Part shown: positions 8,122 through 16,533 of the stretch, piece after piece
How positions within the stretch are numbered: position 1 is the first letter of the stretch
How the letters are laid out: every line of letters starts with the position of its first letter
Source: a virus
IMG/VR virus record: IMGVR_UViG_3300035180_002714
Span: 94,426-158,425 of that record
Length of the DNA: 64,000 nucleotides
Direction: 5' to 3' (one strand)
Position numbers and translations under genes: made by a program
The notes under the pieces: model-generated
What the model was told of the DNA's origin: nothing
The model's input: the letters and a program-made list of their open reading frames with translations, nothing else
Database searches by the model: none

Positions 8122-8403
8122 TCAGGCGTGAGGTGGGTGTGTCGGCGGGCGCGCGGCCGGCAGTCCGTCGACGGTCTTCGCCATGACCGTGACGGCAGTG
8201 AGGAGGTTCTGGATGCTGTCCGTGAAGCGGTCCATGCGCTTTTCGACGCGCCACATGAACCAGAGGCTGACGAAGATGGGGAACCCGAACTCACGCAGCA
8301 ACGCGGCTGCATCCGCAGTGCCATTGCCGCCACCATCAGCACCCATGCACAGGGCGACGATGACAACCAGCACCGACCATTCACGTACCGTGCGCATGGT
8401 CAC
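8122..8403 (-). CDS. YvrJ/BhlA-like holin-type membrane protein
   Basis: 93 residues from a GTG at 8403 that overlaps the tail-tube stop (GTGA); an ATG at 8397 is an alternative. After an N-terminal hydrophobic segment, LLREFGFPIFVSLWFMWRVE is followed by KRMDRFTDSIQNLLTAV. This pattern, a hydrophobic helix ending in an Arg/Glu-Lys-Arg-Met amphipathic helix, is that of the small YvrJ and BhlA/UviB membrane proteins, some of which act as holins. The rest of the tail is Pro-rich. Good candidate for the holin of this phage, competing with the gene at 3614-3898. Confidence 0.6.
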   Translation of the reverse strand: MTMRTVREWSVLVVIVALCMGADGGGNGTADAAALLREFGFPIFVSLWFMWRVEKRMDRFTDSIQNLLTAVTVMAKTVDGLPAARPPTHPPHA

Positions 8404-9155
8404 TCGAGCGGAACCGTATCGCCAGGCGCGTTCGTCTGGTTCTCGCCGGTGGTAGTGTTGTCGATGAACCCGAGCACGGCATCGATCGACGTCGCCGTGA
8501 TGCCCGAGCCACCGCCCGCGTTCGGACGCGTGCCCGGCTTGGTCAGGCTGCCGAATGGCAGAAGGCGATCCGACATGCCCGAGACGTTCTCGAGCACGAG
8601 GTTCTGGCCGGCGTTCCAGCCGATGGCGTAGCTGGTGATCATCGACAGCTCGGCGTAGAAGCCGCCGCAGAAGCCGTGCGTCTTGTCGCGGAACACCGCG
8701 CCCATGCCGAACGGGATCAGGAACAGCTCGGAGTCGAGGTTGATGAAGTACTTCTTGCTGTTCGGATCCGCGTCGGATGCCTGGTCATCGAACAGCGACG
8801 GATTGATGCCACCGGCGACCGCGTTGTGCGACAGCACGCGAAGCAGGTTGCGCCCGTTCACGAACAGACGGCCCATCGTCCACTGGGTCTGGGCCTTGCC
8901 GCTGACGTAGAACGAACGCCCCGAGCCGATCGCCATCATCGGCTGCGTCGGCTTGGTCTGCGTGAAGTTGACGGCTTGCAGCATGCCGATGGCGAGCAGG
9001 TTTTGTGACCCCACATTCTGCCGACGGGCGGGGCCTGCCAGCACGAGCGTGTCGTCAGGATGCGCTGCGGTGTATGCAGCGTTGTCCATCACACGCTCGA
9101 CGTAGCTCTGCTGGAACGCCCAGGTATCGAATCCTTGAACTACGCCGAGTGCCAT
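8400..9155 (-). CDS. Putative tail tube protein
   Basis: 251 residues with a strong ribosome-binding site (AAGGAG). It is beta-rich, with MMAIGSGRSFYVSGKAQTQW and FYAELSMITSYAIGWNAG, which look like strands of a tube-type barrel. In contractile-tail phages the tube gene follows the sheath gene; here it follows the sheath with three small tagged-type genes between. The assignment rests on position, size and secondary-structure character, not on a diagnostic motif. A different abundant tail protein is the main alternative. Confidence 0.5.
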   Translation of the reverse strand: MALGVVQGFDTWAFQQSYVERVMDNAAYTAAHPDDTLVLAGPARRQNVGSQNLLAIGMLQAVNFTQTKPTQPMMAIGSGRSFYVSGKAQTQWTMGRLFVNGRNLLRVLSHNAVAGGINPSLFDDQASDADPNSKKYFINLDSELFLIPFGMGAVFRDKTHGFCGGFYAELSMITSYAIGWNAGQNLVLENVSGMSDRLLPFGSLTKPGTRPNAGGGSGITATSIDAVLGFIDNTTTGENQTNAPGDTVPLE

Positions 9156-9166
9156 AACGTTCTCCT

Positions 9167-10099
9167 TCAGGCTTTCATGTAGCGCAGGCCCTTGGTGGCT
9201 CCAATTGTGCCACCAACGGATGCGAGTAGATCAGGAAGTGACATGCCGATGCCGGGCACGTTGACCTGGTGACCGAGAAGCTTTTCGATGCCGTAGGCTC
9301 CGAGCGCGCCGAGACCGCCACCCACCAAGCCGCCGCCTGCCATGCCGCCGAACGTACGTGCCCCTGCTTCAGGGCCGTGTTTGACCAAGGCTTCCGCAAC
9401 GGGGTAGCCCGGGATCTCACCCTTCAGTACGTCCCCAATGGGCTCACGCCCATGCGCGTGTGCCGATTGCTTCATGCGTGGCTGCAGGAGGTGTGCGCCC
9501 TGCAGCGCCCACGACGGGATATCCTGAGACGTCGCGTCGAGGTTGTACGGTGCACCGGGCGGCACGGTGGCGTCTTCCGCCTCTTCGACCTTCTCCTTGA
9601 GGAGCTGGCCGGTGGTGCCGCCGGTGATGCCACCGAGCAACATGCCCAGGTCCGGCTGCTTGAACTTCGCGCCGATCGCACGGCCCGCAAAGCTACCCAG
9701 CGCAGGAGCTGCGACCGCCGGGAAAATCGACGCGAAACTTGCGTTCTTTCGACCACCCAGAAGGTCGCCCAACATGCGCATGAAGCCGCCTGCCGCAGGC
9801 GTTGCGGAGGATGCGGGAACTGCGCGGCGTGCTGCCAGCGTGCGCTCGACGTCACCCATGCGGGACTCGAGCTGTCCCGCCTGCTGCCCGAGAACGTTCG
9901 CCTGCTGCCCGAGGCGGCCATGAAGACCGCCGGCACCCGCACCCACCGCCATGTCGCGCAGAGGGTGCTCGTCGCTGCTGAGCAAGCTCGTGAGGCCACC
10001 GATGCCGGCGCCGGCGAGCGCACCGCCCAGAGGTGTATTCGTCAGCAACTTGCTGACGTCCACCGGAAGGGCTGCGATCTTGAACTGCTCGACGCTCAT
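9167..10099 (-). CDS. Glycine-zipper virion protein with partial tag
   Basis: 310 residues. The first residues, VEQFKIAALPVDV, look like a shortened tag. Two glycine-zipper hairpins are visible, near residues 24-62 (GGALAGAGIGGL, then GAGAGGLHG) and 250-275 (GGMAGGGLVGGGLGALGAYG), with a helical region between (LGQQANVLGQQAGQLESRMG). Such hydrophobic Gly-rich repeats can insert in membranes. The gene overlaps the upstream tagged gene by 4 nt. A role as an internal ejection protein is inferred. Confidence 0.65.
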   Translation of the reverse strand: MSVEQFKIAALPVDVSKLLTNTPLGGALAGAGIGGLTSLLSSDEHPLRDMAVGAGAGGLHGRLGQQANVLGQQAGQLESRMGDVERTLAARRAVPASSATPAAGGFMRMLGDLLGGRKNASFASIFPAVAAPALGSFAGRAIGAKFKQPDLGMLLGGITGGTTGQLLKEKVEEAEDATVPPGAPYNLDATSQDIPSWALQGAHLLQPRMKQSAHAHGREPIGDVLKGEIPGYPVAEALVKHGPEAGARTFGGMAGGGLVGGGLGALGAYGIEKLLGHQVNVPGIGMSLPDLLASVGGTIGATKGLRYMKA

Positions 10100-10407
10100 C
10101 GAATCCCCATCATGTGAGGACCTGTTGGGGGTAGTGACGCGGTCTCGAGGTGTCGTGCAAGCGCGTCAGCAGGTGACACTTGCATGTGCGCGGGCAGTAG
10201 GTTGCGACGCAGGAACTTGCCGGGCGCTTCCTGCAAGCGATCGATGTGTGCGAAGGCGCCCGGCACAAGCGCCTTCGCGGTGCTTTTGGCAGCGCCCATC
10301 GCAAGCAACGGAAGCGTGTCCTGGATCATGCCCATGATCGAGCCCTCGCGAACGCCGAATCGCTTCGACGCCGCTTCGACTCCGCTGTGGTAGGCGCGCT
10401 TGATCAT
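10096..10407 (-). CDS. Tagged small virion protein
   Basis: 103 residues. The tag is at the N-terminus (AYHSGVEAASKRFGVREG, residues 5-22) and is followed by a hydrophobic helical stretch (MIQDTLPLLAMGAAKSTAKA). The remainder is polar and ends in MMGIR. It lies between two glycine-zipper proteins in the sheath-to-tube interval. No known domain. Confidence 0.75.
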   Translation of the reverse strand: MIKRAYHSGVEAASKRFGVREGSIMGMIQDTLPLLAMGAAKSTAKALVPGAFAHIDRLQEAPGKFLRRNLLPAHMQVSPADALARHLETASLPPTGPHMMGIR

Positions 10408-10411
10408 TTGG

Positions 10412-11053
10412 TCAGTTTGGCATCGGGGGCTTCGGCGGCATCAGCTTGTTGCCAATCGCCTGGCCACCGGCTTGGGCTGCGGTGTCGAATGCAGCGCCTG
10501 CTAGCCCGCTGCCCACACGCCCCGCGATGGCAGGCGCAGCCTTGCCAAGCAGAGAGCGACCGAGCATCGGGGCAGCCGCGCCAAGCAGCGCAGGGAGGAA
10601 GGCCTCCTTGATGCCGAACGCTGCGGCGGCGGCCTTGATGCCGTCGGTGTAGCGGGACTCGAGGGCCCCGCCCTTCATGCGCTCCATCAACGAAGGACGG
10701 TGCGGTTCCATGCCAGCCGCCGTGCCTGCGGCCGCACCGCCGAGACCTCCTGCGGCAGCACCTCCCACGCCAAGCAGCGCACCCATGTCTTGGGCGACCG
10801 CGGGGTCGAGATGGAGCAGCTTGCCGAGCAGTGCACCCGTGCCAGCGCCGGCGAGGCCGCCACCAAGTGCACCAGCACCACCACCGAGAAGACCGCCGCC
10901 GAGGGCGCCACCGAATGACGCGAGCTTCTCCTCGCGACCACGATGCTCGCGCGAGATCTCGACGTTGACCTTCGACCCGGGCATGAAGCCTTGCGAGGCT
11001 TCCGCGCCCTTGACGAGGTCCGCGATGAACTTGTCGAAGAAGTTGTCGGACAT
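10412..11053 (-). CDS. Glycine-zipper virion protein with internal tag
   Basis: 213 residues. A long glycine-zipper region (about residues 48-110, with GALGGGLLGGGAGALGGGLA) gives way to an internal copy of the tag at residues about 133-151 (RYTDGIKAAAAAFGIKEAF), then a second Ala/Gly-rich hydrophobic region. The internal tag could mark a processing site that separates the N-terminal part from the C-terminal cargo. The gene starts 9 nt after the sheath gene ends. Confidence 0.7.
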   Translation of the reverse strand: MSDNFFDKFIADLVKGAEASQGFMPGSKVNVEISREHRGREEKLASFGGALGGGLLGGGAGALGGGLAGAGTGALLGKLLHLDPAVAQDMGALLGVGGAAAGGLGGAAAGTAAGMEPHRPSLMERMKGGALESRYTDGIKAAAAAFGIKEAFLPALLGAAAPMLGRSLLGKAAPAIAGRVGSGLAGAAFDTAAQAGGQAIGNKLMPPKPPMPN

Positions 11054-11062
11054 GAAGGCGCC

Positions 11063-13468
11063 TTACGCCACCAGGTGGAGTTCGATGACGTTGAGCGGCT
11101 TGGGCAAGCCGATCGCGCAGTACATCAGCACGCGGTCCGCCGACGTCGGCGAGACCTCGAGCGCCGTGATGGCGAACGAGGTCAGCGGCGCACCGATCTT
11201 CGCTGCCGTGCGCAGCAACAGGAGCTGCGAGCCGGTGATCAGCGCACCGTGCAGCTGCGTCAGCGTGTCGAGCGTGACGTTGTACTGACCGAGGAAGTCC
11301 TCGAGGATGTCGACGAAGAACAACGACACGAAGTCGAAGTTCTTGACGACGGAGAACTCGCCCGACTCGAGCGTCGCCGGGTCCGTGGTCAGCTGGTGGA
11401 TGGTGTACGGCAGCGACGTGGTCGTCTGCTGCGCGAACACGTACCACCCACCGTTCGAGATGTCGGTGAGCTGGCTGTCCGTGAAGTACGTGTTCGAGTC
11501 GTAGATCTGGGACACGCCCGCGATGCCGAGGTTGGTGAACCCCTGCTGCGACGGCAGACCCGCGGTCATGCCGCCGACCGCGCATGCCAGGTAGTAGCCC
11601 GGCTGCTTGGTGCCGCCCGTGACACCTGCGACGTCGCACTTGTCCGGCCACACGAGGACCGTGCGCTTGGAGTTGAATGACTGCGCGACCGCCACCAGCT
11701 CGGTGACTTGCTGGCTCTTCGAGAGCGTACGAACGATCTCGAAGTTGACCGTTGTCAGGCCGACGAGGGCGCCGCCGATCCGCTTCACGCCGTGTGGCAG
11801 CTCGTTCTGGACCGTCGAGCTGTCCTGCCCGTTGTTGACGATCTGCAGACGTTGATCGCTGATGACGTTGTTGACGACGAGCGTCGTGAAGACGGTGGCC
11901 GAGGTGATCGCTGCGTTCGGGTCGACCGGGATCTTGATGAGGTCACCCGCAGCGACGCCGCTCGCGATGAACGTGCCGCTCGGGTCCTTGAGGATCAGGA
12001 ACAGGTCATCGCCGGCCGACGTGATGACACCAATGAGCGCGGCCGAAGGCACGCGAACCGTGGTCCCGTCCGCATAGACGATCGCGCAGGTGATGTTGCA
12101 CGTGCCCGCGCCCGCGAACGGTGTCGCGACGTCGACCTCGATCGTGGTCGCGCTCTCGACGGACGCGATCGGATAGTCGCCGAGTGCGACATCGCCGAGG
12201 ACAGACGAGATTGTCACGCGGAGGATGTCGCCCGGGATGACGCCGCCGCCCGTGGTGAGCAGGGTCGCCACGCCCGTCAGCACGATCTTCGTGATCGCAC
12301 TGGGCGCGCTTCCGCTGAGCTGCAGTGGTGCGCCCGTGGCCGACGCACCCACGATCGTCTTGGTCACCGGCAGCGTGCCGTTGCCGATGACGACGCGGAA
12401 GCGCTGCGGACGACCGTGAACGTTGTCGGGCAGCGCGAGTCCGACGCAGTCCGAGTTCCACATCGCGAAGATCGACACGTCGGTCGTCATCGGGATGATG
12501 GCGTAGACATCGGGGCGTGCCGAGATGTGGTCTCGCACGGTGACGTGTCCCGCGAGGTCGTCGGACAGCACGCCGATGAACTGAACGACCGAGGTCGTGT
12601 TCTCGAGCGCGACGAACGCACCTGCCGCGAGCGGGTTGCGCACGTCGAGACGGCCGATCTTCGACAGGATGTCGGCCTCGGACTCGATGGTGTCGAGGTC
12701 GACGATGTCTTGACGAAGCGAGCGGTACGCCTCGTACACGACGGCGTACGACACGGGCTTGCTACCCTGCCCGGTCACTGCCAGCGTCACGCTGCCGGCG
12801 ATCTTCACGGCGTTGTTGGTGTGCGAGACGAACGACGAAGCGATCTGGACGTCGTTGATCTGCCGCTCGATGTACCAGTGCTGGTTGGCTGCCGGCACGA
12901 ACGTTCCGCCGGTGACGTCTGCTGTGAGCAGCAGCTGGGTGTCCGAGACAACCGAGAGCACCGTGCGCGCGATGACGACCGTGCCCGCATCGACGATGAC
13001 GAGACGGTCGCCCGGCAACACCTTGCCCGGCCCTGCCGTGGCGAACGTGGTCGGCCCTGGGAGGGTCTCGGCGGTGTCGAACTGGTTGGGCGTCAGGACC
13101 GTGGTCGTGCCCTTGATGCCACCACCCGCGTCGACGCCCTTGCCCGCGATACGGACGCGCGCTTGGTCGAAGTAGATCGCGACGCTCGAGCCATCCAGGA
13201 TGGCCCCGACAGCGTTGTTCGGCGGCTCGGCAACCGTGATCACGGCAGGGCCCGTCGGCAGCGTCCCGTCAGGGGATGCTTCCAACGTGCCATACGCCGG
13301 CGTGACCTGGATGTCGGTCTTGTCGGCGTAGTCCGTGGTGCCGGGCTTGAAGTAGTCCTGGATGTGGAACGCGGGCCCCACGACAAGGCAGTTCAGGTCT
13401 GGAGACGTCGGCGTGACCGTCGGCGTGGCCAGGTCCTGGTAAACGAGTACGACTGGTCGAATGGCCAT
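11063..13468 (-). CDS. Tail sheath protein
   Basis: 801 residues. The N-terminus (PVVLVYQDLATPTVTPTSPD, then NCLVVGPAFHIQDY) and the C-terminus (ALEVSPTSADRVLMYCAIGLPKPLNVIEL) fit phage contractile sheath proteins, in which N- and C-terminal arms mesh neighbouring subunits. It is longer than most sheaths because of beta-rich, Thr/Val-rich insertions in the middle (about residues 330-560), which probably form surface domains. A promoter-like element lies 33 nt upstream, with a GGAG ribosome-binding site in the leader. Confidence 0.75.
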   Translation of the reverse strand: MAIRPVVLVYQDLATPTVTPTSPDLNCLVVGPAFHIQDYFKPGTTDYADKTDIQVTPAYGTLEASPDGTLPTGPAVITVAEPPNNAVGAILDGSSVAIYFDQARVRIAGKGVDAGGGIKGTTTVLTPNQFDTAETLPGPTTFATAGPGKVLPGDRLVIVDAGTVVIARTVLSVVSDTQLLLTADVTGGTFVPAANQHWYIERQINDVQIASSFVSHTNNAVKIAGSVTLAVTGQGSKPVSYAVVYEAYRSLRQDIVDLDTIESEADILSKIGRLDVRNPLAAGAFVALENTTSVVQFIGVLSDDLAGHVTVRDHISARPDVYAIIPMTTDVSIFAMWNSDCVGLALPDNVHGRPQRFRVVIGNGTLPVTKTIVGASATGAPLQLSGSAPSAITKIVLTGVATLLTTGGGVIPGDILRVTISSVLGDVALGDYPIASVESATTIEVDVATPFAGAGTCNITCAIVYADGTTVRVPSAALIGVITSAGDDLFLILKDPSGTFIASGVAAGDLIKIPVDPNAAITSATVFTTLVVNNVISDQRLQIVNNGQDSSTVQNELPHGVKRIGGALVGLTTVNFEIVRTLSKSQQVTELVAVAQSFNSKRTVLVWPDKCDVAGVTGGTKQPGYYLACAVGGMTAGLPSQQGFTNLGIAGVSQIYDSNTYFTDSQLTDISNGGWYVFAQQTTTSLPYTIHQLTTDPATLESGEFSVVKNFDFVSLFFVDILEDFLGQYNVTLDTLTQLHGALITGSQLLLLRTAAKIGAPLTSFAITALEVSPTSADRVLMYCAIGLPKPLNVIELHLVA

Positions 13469-13500
13469 GGGTCAGTGCTCCGAGTCCATAGGGTTGCGGA

Positions 13501-13509
13501 AATTATAGG
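13501..13509 (-). promoter_or_regulatory. CCTATAATT late-type promoter element for tail sheath
   Basis: Minus-strand CCTATAATT in the 71-bp gap upstream of the sheath gene. The predicted start near 13495 leaves a leader of about 27 nt that contains GGAG before the ATG at 13468. No convincing -35 hexamer. Confidence 0.6.
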
Positions 13510-13539
13510 GTGTTGACGGTCGGATCGCGATGTTGGCGA

Positions 13540-14247
13540 CTACTTGGACGGAGCGGACCCAGAGAGGGCGATGGTTTCGAAATACGCGGTGGCAGAATCT
13601 GCACCCGAACGGACGACGTCCAATTCTACGCTTCGCAGCAGGGGCGCGGTTGGCGCATTCGTCCAGCGTTGTGGGTACTGCGCCACGAAGGTCACGGACG
13701 TCACCCACTGATCTTTGTCGCGCTGCGCGGGTTGCGTGCGTCCAACCGTGATTGGCGTCATGTCGTGCAGCCCGAATTTCCCCTGGATGAGGTCGCTCGA
13801 TGCCTGCAGGAAGATCCCAACAATGTCGCCAAGCACCGCGCTCTCGGCACGTTTTCCGGTCACGCACTCGATCAGAATCGGCACGGATTGAAGGTTCCAG
13901 AACCCTTCGAGGCCCGTCTTGAGGTTCACGCCAACACGGTCACCCAGTACGACACGCCCCATCGTCTGGTCATCACAGTCGACATAGACTGCAGGCCGAA
14001 AGTTCCGGTGTGTCTTGTCTTCGTTGAACGCACTTTCGACGGCGAGTCGCGTGACTTTGATGTCCGGATCCCACCGCCACTGGAATTCGTCCCCAACGAC
14101 TTCGCGTGCAAACCGCTTCCGGATGATTTCAACAAACACGCCCAACACCGCAAGCTTTGACCCTGGACGGATGCTGACTTGCTGCGTTTCTTCCGGCGAA
14201 GGTTGATTCTTCGGGTCCGGTACGTAGTTGGGGTAGTTGTCGCTCAT
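13540..14247 (-). CDS. Putative tail terminator or completion protein
   Basis: 235 residues, mixed alpha/beta, start ATG at 14247 three bases after the upstream stop codon. Motifs such as LAVLGVFVEIIRKRFA and ESAVLGDIVGIFLQASSDLI suggest a compact head-tail joining or tail-terminator fold, and the gene lies just before the sheath gene, where such proteins are usually encoded. No signature is decisive. Confidence 0.45.
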   Translation of the reverse strand: MSDNYPNYVPDPKNQPSPEETQQVSIRPGSKLAVLGVFVEIIRKRFAREVVGDEFQWRWDPDIKVTRLAVESAFNEDKTHRNFRPAVYVDCDDQTMGRVVLGDRVGVNLKTGLEGFWNLQSVPILIECVTGKRAESAVLGDIVGIFLQASSDLIQGKFGLHDMTPITVGRTQPAQRDKDQWVTSVTFVAQYPQRWTNAPTAPLLRSVELDVVRSGADSATAYFETIALSGSAPSK

Positions 14248-14250
14248 GAA

Positions 14251-15093
14251 TTAGTACAGCGGTGGAACAGCTGTTGGGTCAACGAGTAGCTTGTATTCGA
14301 CCGAGTTGTGTCCCAGTAGCGACGTCGTCACCTTCTGGTGAACCGTGACACTCTTGAGTTCCGTGTGGTGTGTACGCTGAACCTGGTAGCGTTCGTTGCG
14401 CACGAGGTCGACAAGGATGTCTTTGTATTCGACGAGCGGGTAGTCGAGGATATTAAAGTCGTTGAACTTGACGTCACTGTCGCCATGCGACGTGATGTTC
14501 GTAGCGACCGTTGCAGCTTCGCGCCGTCCGCGGATCAATGTCGGGGCCCAGTACCCGCCCACGAACGTCGTGCCATAGCAGATGAGGCAATGCTCGAGCG
14601 TAGACTCTTTGGTCACCGGGTCGTAACACTGAGGACAGCGGTCGCCCCAACGCTTCCGCTTGAGCACGATGAGTGGGATGCCGTTGAGACGGCGATAGCC
14701 CACCGCTTGATCGTGGAGGATCTTGCGTTTGAACAACCGGGTTCGCCGATCGAGACCCGGCTCGACTGGCGTCGGCTCGCTCGTGAACATGTTCGCGGAT
14801 CCCGACGGAGGCGTGACCGTGAGCTGGTAGTACAGGACGCGCGCGAGCGAGAACAGGTTCACGCCTTCGCGCCCTGCGTTCTTCGGGTCTGCAGGCGGGA
14901 GGTTGAACTTGTCGTCGATGAAGTTGTACGCGTCGCGCAAGCCCGTTGCGACGGACTCCCAGGGGCCGCTGGGACTTTCCGAACGTGCGATGTCGACGAA
15001 GAACGCGCCGCTCTCGTCCGATTCAACATCCCACTGAACGAACACCGCCGTTGGGAACAACGCCGTGGTGCGGGTGATGCGAACTTCAGCCAA
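14251..15093 (-). CDS. Virion protein with FN3-like domain and zinc knuckle
   Basis: About 280 residues. I place the start at TTG 15093, which overlaps the preceding gene by 8 nt; an in-frame ATG at 15204 would overlap it by over 100 nt. The N-terminal 100 residues look like a fibronectin type III domain (AVFVQWDVESDESGAFFVDI, then YYQLTVTPPSG). Residues about 150-180 carry CPQC and CLICYG, a four-Cys zinc knuckle seen in other phage connector-region proteins. Lies between the tagged proteins and the terminator/sheath genes, so probably a neck or tail-completion protein. Confidence 0.6.
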   Translation of the reverse strand: MAEVRITRTTALFPTAVFVQWDVESDESGAFFVDIARSESPSGPWESVATGLRDAYNFIDDKFNLPPADPKNAGREGVNLFSLARVLYYQLTVTPPSGSANMFTSEPTPVEPGLDRRTRLFKRKILHDQAVGYRRLNGIPLIVLKRKRWGDRCPQCYDPVTKESTLEHCLICYGTTFVGGYWAPTLIRGRREAATVATNITSHGDSDVKFNDFNILDYPLVEYKDILVDLVRNERYQVQRTHHTELKSVTVHQKVTTSLLGHNSVEYKLLVDPTAVPPLY

Positions 15094-15949
15094 GGACCGC
15101 CGGCCCGGTATCAGGTGAACCGGCGCCGCCCCCGATGCTGGATGTGTCGGCCGCGTTGTCGATCTGACCGAATGCGCGGTTGATGCGCTGGTCACCTTCG
15201 TCACCCCAGCCGACGGGCGGGGACTTGCGGGTCAGACGTTCTTCGTAGGGATTGATCGGCGTGCCACGCTGCTCGTGCATCGAGTGCGTCGCCGCGCCTG
15301 GCATGTTGGTGAAGAAGTCGCTGAGCTTGACGCCGTACATGCGGTACAGAATCGCGTGACGGCGAGTACGTTCACGGTCTGCGTCGATCGCGACCTTGTT
15401 CAGGCCGCCCGTCATCCGTCCCGGCTCATCCGCGCTGTTGCGGATGCCTTGGTGTCGAAACAGGTCAGCGAAACCCGAACCTGCCTGCTCGTCCGCAGGA
15501 CGTCCGTCGCTTGAGCGCCCAAGCGCGCTGATGCTGCTCGTCGCCGAGTGGTAGTGAGGGCTGGTCGACGGATTGTCGCCCTGCTTGGGGTCACCACCGA
15601 GCATGCCCGGATTGAAGTCCGCAGCCTTCATTGGAATCGGCCGGGGCTGGCTGCACGTGCCGTAGTGCTTGGCCTTGCGACACGACGTGCAGATGTCCGC
15701 AGAGAGCTTGCGACGAGGTTCGCCACGGGTCTCGCCCTGCTCGTGCGCGCTGAAGATCTGCGCGACGGATGCAGGTGTCGCCGGAGGTGCCATCGCTTGC
15801 TGCGCCTGCGGTGACAACGACGACGGACCGTCCTTGGCACGGAGCACGGCGCTCCCTGCCACGGTCGGGTTCGTTGGCGCAGGCCAGCCCAGCTTGTAGC
15901 GCTCGAGCGCCGCGTGTTGCCCGTTCGCGTATGCCAGCTCGAGGGTCAT
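15086..15949 (-). CDS. Tagged virion protein with CxxC motif
   Basis: 287 residues. The tag opens the protein (AYANGQHAALERYKLG, residues 6-21). Near residue 90 there is ICTSCRKAKHYGTC, a possible metal site. The C-terminal half includes MYGVKLSDFFTNMPG and a Gly/Ser-rich tail. Start ATG overlaps the stop of the next tagged gene (ATGA). Low-complexity linkers separate these blocks. Probably a minor internal or connector protein. Confidence 0.7.
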   Translation of the reverse strand: MTLELAYANGQHAALERYKLGWPAPTNPTVAGSAVLRAKDGPSSLSPQAQQAMAPPATPASVAQIFSAHEQGETRGEPRRKLSADICTSCRKAKHYGTCSQPRPIPMKAADFNPGMLGGDPKQGDNPSTSPHYHSATSSISALGRSSDGRPADEQAGSGFADLFRHQGIRNSADEPGRMTGGLNKVAIDADRERTRRHAILYRMYGVKLSDFFTNMPGAATHSMHEQRGTPINPYEERLTRKSPPVGWGDEGDQRINRAFGQIDNAADTSSIGGGAGSPDTGPAVLG

Positions 15950-16323
15950 GGCGAAACGACGTCTCCTGGCAACGGCATGCTGCTGGTTGCGTAGTCGTCG
16001 TCGTTGCGCTGGAGTGCGCGATCGATGACGCTGCGTTGACGACGTCCGGTGTCCGTCGGCTCACCCGCCTGAGCACCTGCACCGTCGCTCGATGTCGACG
16101 CACCCATGCCGACGTTGAACGCGATCTTCGCAGCGTCAACGCCCATCGAGTCTCCAACCGATGGTGCGTTGGTCGATCCGGGCCGTGGCAGGTGTGGAAG
16201 ATCCGACGCGTGTGGCGTCTTGATCCCAACAGACTTGAGACCTGGCTGCTGCGGCGCAGGCAAGCCGAAGGCCGCGAGCGCTGCGCGCCCGCCCTCAGCC
16301 GACTTTTGGCGCAGCAGCGACAT
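15946..16323 (-). CDS. Tagged small virion protein
   Basis: 125 residues. The N-terminus (LRQKSAEGGRAALAAFGLPA) is a diverged tag: the Gly, Ala-Leu and Phe-Gly positions are kept. The rest is polar, Gly/Ser/Thr/Asp-rich and probably disordered. It stands in a run of four consecutive tag genes (15086-16827). Confidence 0.7.
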   Translation of the reverse strand: MSLLRQKSAEGGRAALAAFGLPAPQQPGLKSVGIKTPHASDLPHLPRPGSTNAPSVGDSMGVDAAKIAFNVGMGASTSSDGAGAQAGEPTDTGRRQRSVIDRALQRNDDDYATSSMPLPGDVVSP

Positions 16324-16332
16324 GGCGGGGAA

Positions 16333-16512
16333 CTACTTCTGGATCGCGCGGAACAGGTCTGCGAGCGGGTTCGCGGCGGCCGTCTTGGGTGCCTCGATCA
16401 GGCCGAGCGCCTCGGCATCGCGACGGACTTCCTCCGCGCTCTTGTAGCCGACAGCTTCGAGAGCCTTCTGGATGCCGTACTCGTGCGCGGTCTTCAGGTG
16501 GTTGTTCGACAT
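16333..16512 (-). CDS. Tagged mini-protein, 59 residues
   Basis: ATG at 16512, TAG at 16333. The whole protein is a tag (AHEYGIQKALEAVGYKSA, residues 9-26), a short charged helix and the ending NPLADLFRAIQK. The DLFR ending also appears inside other proteins of this module. It has its own promoter-like element whose TATAAT ends 6 nt before the ATG, predicting a leaderless mRNA. It is the shortest carrier of the tag and thus the best place to study it. Confidence 0.75.
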   Translation of the reverse strand: MSNNHLKTAHEYGIQKALEAVGYKSAEEVRRDAEALGLIEAPKTAAANPLADLFRAIQK

Positions 16513-16517
16513 GGTTG

Positions 16518-16526
16518 AATTATAGG
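16518..16526 (-). promoter_or_regulatory. CCTATAATT late-type promoter element, leaderless
   Basis: Minus-strand CCTATAATT between two tagged genes; the hexamer ends 6 nt upstream of the ATG at 16512, exactly as at 2352-2360. The surrounding 20 bp are the AT-richest for several kilobases. Confidence 0.6.
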
Positions 16527-16533
16527 GCGAATT

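Noticed and set aside
10404-11651. A 415-codon minus-strand frame overlapping the sheath gene and the glycine-zipper gene
   Set aside because: It is in another frame of two real genes, begins inside the sheath and encodes an Arg/His-rich chain.
11708-13516. A 602-codon open frame on the plus strand opposite the tail sheath
   Set aside because: Its product is an Arg/Asp-rich low-complexity chain, the mirror of Val/Thr/Ser codons in the sheath gene. No ribosome-binding site or known domain.
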